Source of the DNA: Methylonatrum kenyense
GTDB taxonomy: Bacteria > Pseudomonadota > Gammaproteobacteria > Nitrococcales > Aquisalimonadaceae
NCBI RefSeq assembly: GCF_023195885.1
Contig: NZ_JALPKO010000004.1
Span: 210,131 to 274,130 of the forward strand
Direction of reading: 5' to 3'
DNA length: 64,000 nt
Below the pieces are notes generated by a model. The model made no database searches. It saw only the letters and a program-made list of their open reading frames with translations, and was not told where the DNA came from. A program made the position numbers and the translations under genes. Below, piece by piece: positions 59,894 through 64,000 of the stretch (positions within the stretch are counted from its first letter, which is position 1; the number at the start of each line of letters is the position of its first letter).

Positions 59894-61279
59894 ATGGCAG
59901 AGACTGGATCCGCACTGGGTGATACCGCCGCGCTGCGCGTGCCTCCGCACTCGCTGGAGGCGGAACAGGCCGTGCTTGGCGGCCTGATGCTGGATAACGA
60001 GGCCTGGGACAGGGTTGCCGATCGGGTTCAGGAGTCGGATTTCTATCGCAAGGACCACCGCTTGATCTTCCGCGGGCTCGCCGCCCTGGCCGAGGATCAG
60101 AAGCCGATGGACGTGGTCACCCTGTCGGAATGGCTGCGTTCCGCCGGCGAGCTGGAGGGTGCCGGGGGGCTGGCCTATCTCGGCGCGCTGGCCAAGGACA
60201 CGCCGAGCGCCGCCAACATCGCCGCCTATGCCGATATCGTGCGCGAGCGCTCGGTGCTCCGCCAGATGATCCGTGTCGGCACCCAGGTGGTCGGCGATGC
60301 CTTCGAGACCGACGGCCGTGACAGCAAGGAATTGCTGGATGCCGCCGAGCGGCTGATTTTCGAGATCGCCGAGAACAGTGGCCGTTTCCGCAAGGGCTTT
60401 GTCGGCATGCAGGACATCCTGCCGACCGTGGTGGAACGCATCGATACGCTGTACCAGCAGGACGGCACGGTCACCGGGCTCGCCAGCGGATTCAGCGATT
60501 TCGATGACCGCACCTCGGGCCTGCAGCGTGGCGATCTGGTGATCGTGGCGGCGCGGCCGTCGATGGGCAAGACCACCTTCGCGATGAACATCGCCGAACA
60601 TGCGGCGCTGAAAAGCGGCGAGCCGGTGGCAGTGTTCAGCATGGAGATGCCTGCGGATGCACTGGCCATGCGCATGCTCGCCTCGCTGGGCCGGGTCGAA
60701 CTCCAGCGCATCCGCACCGGCAGCCTGGATGACGATGACTGGCCGCGGCTGACCTCGACCATGAGCCTGTTGAACGAGGCAACGCTGTTCATTGACGACT
60801 CGCCCGGCCTGTCACCGCAGGAAATGCGGGCTCGCGCGCGCCGGCTGAAGCGCGAACGCGGACTCGGCCTGGTGGTGGTGGATTACCTGCAGTTGATGCA
60901 GATTCCCGGTTTCAAGGAGAACCGGACCGGCGAGATTTCCGAGATTTCTCGCTCGCTGAAATCCATGGCCAAGGAACTGGACGTACCGGTGGTGGCCCTG
61001 TCGCAGCTCAACCGCAGCCTGGAACAGCGGCCGAACAAGCGACCGGTGATGTCCGACCTGCGGGAGTCCGGTGCCATCGAGCAGGACGCCGACGTGATCG
61101 TGTTCATCTATCGGGACGAGGTCTACAACGAGGACAGCCCCGACAAGGGCATGGCCGAGATCATCATCGGCAAGCAGCGTAACGGCCCCATCGGCACCTG
61201 CCGCCTGACCTTCCTGGGCAAATACACGCGCTTCGAGAACTACATCCACGATGTCTACCGTGACGAGGGTTACGGGTGA
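59894..61279 (+). CDS. dnaB: replicative DNA helicase DnaB
   Basis: A 461-residue hexameric helicase. The N-terminal DnaG-interacting domain (PPHSLEAEQAVLGGLMLD) is followed by a linker and the RecA-like domain with Walker A ARPSMGKTTFAMN (about residue 221), Walker B LVVVDYLQLMQ, SQLNRSLEQRPNKRP and DLRESGAIEQDADV with the arginine finger region. No intein. ATG 59894 after AGGGGCC. Overlaps alr by 4 bp. Confidence 0.97.
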   Translation: MAETGSALGDTAALRVPPHSLEAEQAVLGGLMLDNEAWDRVADRVQESDFYRKDHRLIFRGLAALAEDQKPMDVVTLSEWLRSAGELEGAGGLAYLGALAKDTPSAANIAAYADIVRERSVLRQMIRVGTQVVGDAFETDGRDSKELLDAAERLIFEIAENSGRFRKGFVGMQDILPTVVERIDTLYQQDGTVTGLASGFSDFDDRTSGLQRGDLVIVAARPSMGKTTFAMNIAEHAALKSGEPVAVFSMEMPADALAMRMLASLGRVELQRIRTGSLDDDDWPRLTSTMSLLNEATLFIDDSPGLSPQEMRARARRLKRERGLGLVVVDYLQLMQIPGFKENRTGEISEISRSLKSMAKELDVPVVALSQLNRSLEQRPNKRPVMSDLRESGAIEQDADVIVFIYRDEVYNEDSPDKGMAEIIIGKQRNGPIGTCRLTFLGKYTRFENYIHDVYRDEGYG

Positions 61280-62382
61280 CGCGGCGCACACGCGCCGTGA
61301 TCCATGTTGAGGCCCTGCAGCATAATCTGGCGCAGGCTCGGCAGGCGGCTCCCGACAGCCGCGTCATGGCCGTGATCAAGGCCGATGGCTACGGCCATGG
61401 ACTGCTCCGCGTGGCGGCCGCCCTGCGTCACGCCGACGCCTTCGCGGTAACCTGCCTGGAGGAGGCGATCCCGCTGCGCGAGGCCGGTTACGCGCATCCG
61501 ATCCTTTTGCTCGCCGGGCCGTTCGAGCCGGTGGAGCTGGAGGCCTGCCGCCGTTATCGGCTGGATATCGTGGTGCATGCGCCCTGGCAGGTGGCCCTGC
61601 TGGAGTCGGCGCCGGCTGGCCGGGCGCTCACGGTCTGGCTCAAGATCGACAGCGGCATGCACCGCCTGGGCCTGATGCCGGAGCAGGTGCCGGAGATGCA
61701 TCGCAGGCTGACACGCTGCGCCGCGGTGAACCCGCATATTCGGCTGCTGACCCATATGGCCTGCGCCGATGACCGTGAAGACCCGCGCAGCACACCCGAC
61801 CAGATGCAGCGATTCATGGCCGTGGCCGAGGGGCTCGGCGGCGAGCACAGCCTCGCCAATTCGGCCGCCGTGCTCGGCTGGCCGCAGACCCACGCCGACT
61901 GGGTCCGCCCCGGGGTCATGCTCTACGGCGTCGATCCGTTCTGTGACCAGCGTGCCGAGCGCCCGACGTTGCGCCCTGCAATGACGCTGTGCAGTCCGCT
62001 GATTGCGATCCGCCACGTGGCTGCCGGTGAACGGATCGGCTACGGCGGCACCTGGACCTGTTCCGAGGACACGACCGTTGGCGTGGTTGCCATCGGCTAC
62101 GGCGACGGCTATCCGCGCCATGCACCGTCCGGCACGCCGGTGCTGGTGGCCGGTCAGGCAAGCCAACTGCTGGGTCGGGTGTCGATGGACCTGATCTGTA
62201 TCGATCTGACCGGTCTGGAGCAGCAGGTGCAGATCGGTGACGACGTGGTTCTCTGGGGCAGGGGCCTGCCGGTCGAGCAGATCGCCGCTCGCTGCGGCAC
62301 CATTGCCTATGAATTGTTGTGCGGGGTCAGCCCCCGCGTGCACCGCGAGCTGGAGACCGGCCATGGCCCGGGCACGCAGTGA
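61276..62382 (+). CDS. alr: alanine racemase
   Basis: A 368-residue PLP enzyme that supplies D-alanine for murein. The PLP lysine is in MAVIKADGYGHG (about residue 35); the second-base Tyr lies in the C-terminal domain segment GERIGYGGTW (about 255-264). VAIGYGDGYPRH, VSMDLICIDLT and YELLCGVSPRV complete the family set. GTG at 61276 overlaps the dnaB stop. dnaB-alr-radA is a common gammaproteobacterial order. The 3' end overlaps radA by 20 bp. Confidence 0.95.
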   Translation: MTRRTRAVIHVEALQHNLAQARQAAPDSRVMAVIKADGYGHGLLRVAAALRHADAFAVTCLEEAIPLREAGYAHPILLLAGPFEPVELEACRRYRLDIVVHAPWQVALLESAPAGRALTVWLKIDSGMHRLGLMPEQVPEMHRRLTRCAAVNPHIRLLTHMACADDREDPRSTPDQMQRFMAVAEGLGGEHSLANSAAVLGWPQTHADWVRPGVMLYGVDPFCDQRAERPTLRPAMTLCSPLIAIRHVAAGERIGYGGTWTCSEDTTVGVVAIGYGDGYPRHAPSGTPVLVAGQASQLLGRVSMDLICIDLTGLEQQVQIGDDVVLWGRGLPVEQIAARCGTIAYELLCGVSPRVHRELETGHGPGTQ

Positions 62383-63739
62383 ATTTGCCTGCACCGCCTG
62401 TGGCGCGGTCACGCCCAAATGGGCGGGCCAATGCCCGGATTGTGGTGCCTGGAACAGTCTTGAGGAGAGGCGCGCCGTTGTCTCCAGCGGCAAGGCGGGG
62501 GCCGCGCCACGGGGACAATATGCCGGCGACCAGGGGGTGCAGCCGCTGGCCGACGTGCCGCTGGGCGAAGAGGCACGCTTTGCCACCGGCGTCGGCGAAC
62601 TCGATCGGGTGCTGGGTGGCGGCCTGGTGGCTGGCGGTGTGGTGCTGCTCGGCGGCGATCCGGGAATCGGCAAGTCGACGCTGCTGCTGCAGACCACGGC
62701 GGTGCTGGCGGCCGAGTCGCCCGCGCTGTACGTCACCGGCGAGGAATCACTGCGCCAGGTTGCCTTGCGGGCCTCCCGCCTCGGACTGGCAACACCCGGA
62801 TTGGAGGTGCTGGCCGAGACCTGTGTCGAACTGATCGTCGAGCAGGCCCGGCAACGCCGGCCCCGCGTCCTGGTGATCGATTCGATCCAGACCATCTTCA
62901 CCGAGGCGCTGCAATCCGCACCCGGCTCGGTGGCACAGGTACGGGATGCGGCGGCGCAACTGGTCCGCTTTGCCAAGCAGACCGGCACCGCGGTGTTCCT
63001 GGTCGGCCACGTCACCAAGGACGGGCAGCTGGCCGGACCGCGGGTGCTCGAGCACATGGTCGATACGGTGCTCTATTTCGAGAGTGACGGCAGCAGCCGC
63101 TTTCGTCTGCTGCGGGCAGTGAAGAACCGTTTCGGTGCCGCCAACGAGCTGGGCGTGTTCGCGATGGATGACGCCGGACTGAAGCCGGTGCGCAACCCCT
63201 CGGCGATCTTTCTGTCGCGGCACGAGGAGGCGGTCAACGGCAGCACGATTCTTGTCACCCGTGAAGGAACGCGGCCACTGCTGCTCGAGGTTCAGTCGCT
63301 GGTTGCCGAAAGCCCGCTGAGTCATCCACGGCGCGTGGCCGTTGGGCTTGATCCGAACCGGCTGGCGATGCTGCTGGCGGTGCTGCACCGCCATGGCGGC
63401 GTATTCACCGCCGACCAGGATGTGTTCATCAATGTTGTGGGCGGCGTCCGTGTCGCCGAGACGGCCAGTGATCTGGCGGTGCTGCTGGCGGTGCTATCAA
63501 GCTTCCGCGACCGGCCGGTCCCCCTGGGCACGGTGGTCTTCGGCGAGATCGGGCTGGCCGGTGAAATCCGTCCGGTGCCGAATGGCGAGGAACGCTTGCG
63601 GGAGGCTGCCAAGCACGGCTTTCGGCGCGCCATCGTACCGGCAAAAAATGCACCGCGCGGCAAATCGGCGATCGAGGGCATGGATGTGGTCGGGGTGTCC
63701 CGCCTGGGCGATGCCCTGGAAGCCGCGTTCGAGAACTGA
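62363..63739 (+). CDS. radA: DNA repair protein RadA
   Basis: A 458-residue branch-migration factor. The N-terminal four-Cys zinc finger (FACTACGAVTPKWAGQCPDCG) is followed by the RecA-like domain with Walker A GGDPGIGKSTLLLQ (about residue 98), the RadA-specific KNRFGAANELG and a C-terminal Lon-protease-like domain (about 290-458). It drives heteroduplex extension in recombination. ATG 62363. Repeat copy 4 begins 48 bp after its stop. Confidence 0.96.
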   Translation: MARARSEFACTACGAVTPKWAGQCPDCGAWNSLEERRAVVSSGKAGAAPRGQYAGDQGVQPLADVPLGEEARFATGVGELDRVLGGGLVAGGVVLLGGDPGIGKSTLLLQTTAVLAAESPALYVTGEESLRQVALRASRLGLATPGLEVLAETCVELIVEQARQRRPRVLVIDSIQTIFTEALQSAPGSVAQVRDAAAQLVRFAKQTGTAVFLVGHVTKDGQLAGPRVLEHMVDTVLYFESDGSSRFRLLRAVKNRFGAANELGVFAMDDAGLKPVRNPSAIFLSRHEEAVNGSTILVTREGTRPLLLEVQSLVAESPLSHPRRVAVGLDPNRLAMLLAVLHRHGGVFTADQDVFINVVGGVRVAETASDLAVLLAVLSSFRDRPVPLGTVVFGEIGLAGEIRPVPNGEERLREAAKHGFRRAIVPAKNAPRGKSAIEGMDVVGVSRLGDALEAAFEN

Positions 63740-63787
63740 GCCGCAACGTGTGCCTGCACAAGGTTGCCCTGGTGAACGGGCCGCCTA

Positions 63788-64000
63788 GGGAAACACTGAT
63801 CTATTCGCACGCCTGCGTTGGTGTCCGCATTTTTTCCGAGGCAAGGCGCGCTGTGCAGCGCCGCAGTCATTCTGCGGTCAAGCAGCGCAACGCCGCAGTC
63901 GGGAAAAATGCGGCCCAAGTCGAAGACCCCGGCCGGGTTTTGGCCCAGGCGGCGGTGCGCCCCCGGCCCGGTAGCGACGGCTACCGAACCCGCCCCCCCC
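63788..64000 (+). repeat. interspersed hairpin repeat, copy 4 (cut by window end)
   Basis: Starts GGGAAACACTGATCTATTCGC 48 bp after radA. The left arm is complete (CCGCATTTTTTCCGA to TCGGGAAAAATGCGG) and the linker is short as in copy 2. The right arm begins (CCGGCCGGGTTTTGG, then the tip CGGTAG-cgacgg-CTACCG) and is cut off. The last 60 or so bases depart from the other copies and end in a C-run. Confidence 0.88.

Overview
The window looks like chromosomal DNA of a GC-rich gammaproteobacterium outside the Enterobacterales. Gene orders point that way: pcnB-folK-dNK-panBCD, queG | nnr-tsaE-amiB-mutL-miaA-hfq-hflX-hflKC-DUF2065-hisZ-purA, rnr-rlmB-rpsF-rpsR-DUF2232-rplI-dnaB-alr-radA, purMN | DUF2066 ... 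hda | DUF2069-wrbA-arsC, pepA-holC-valS and lptFG are arrangements familiar from Pseudomonas and relatives such as the Chromatiales. I do not claim a genus. Almost everything is housekeeping; there is no prophage, CRISPR array, secretion system or toxin locus.

Layout. 1-6.5 kb: a MATE exporter cut by the window edge, two half-size paralogous permeases, an amidase, a one-helix membrane protein, rlmKL and a Cys-rich mini-protein. 6.5-15.5 kb: purT, dcd, purMN, DUF2066, a DUF481 outer-membrane protein, hda, DUF2069-wrbA-arsC and acylphosphatase. 15.6-25 kb: two tandem cytochromes c, an epimerase-like protein, trmH, a lytic transglycosylase with proS, a DUF4124 protein, ilvH-ilvC, pssA, a family 4 uracil-DNA glycosylase, rimI and DUF2970. 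25-33 kb: pepA-holC-orf-valS on the minus strand, lptFG on the plus strand, an RDD protein. 33-38 kb: pcnB-folK-dNK-panB-panC-panD. 38-54 kb: a HemD-like protein and queG on the minus strand, then the long nnr to purA run. 54-64 kb: tRNA-Leu(CAG), then rnr to radA.

The most unusual content is not protein-coding. Every gap longer than 300 bp between genes is filled by one interspersed repeat family: complete copies at 14818-15147, 43546-43818 (inverted) and 51087-51493, a copy cut by the window end at 63788-64000, and apparent solo ends at 52763-52795 and 40097-40130. The basic 273-bp form is a near-palindrome. Two diverged arms of about 130 nt lie in inverted orientation, each starting with the same ~30-nt terminus and each folding into a long hairpin; stem sequences differ between the arms yet stay complementary. 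Two copies carry extra hairpins in the centre. Copies sit at gene borders inside the otherwise conserved amiB-purA run, and one supplies the stop codon of a neighbouring gene. This is the part most worth following up.

Functionally the window links purine synthesis (purM, purN, purT, purA), pantothenate (panBCD), branched-chain amino acids (ilvH, ilvC), histidine (hisZ), envelope building (lptFG, amiB, alr, pssA), replication and repair (dnaB, hda, holC, mutL, radA, Udg4, dcd) and translation or tRNA/rRNA modification (valS, proS, rpsF, rpsR, rplI, miaA, queG, tsaE, trmH, rlmB, rlmKL, rimI, rnr, pcnB, hfq, hflX).
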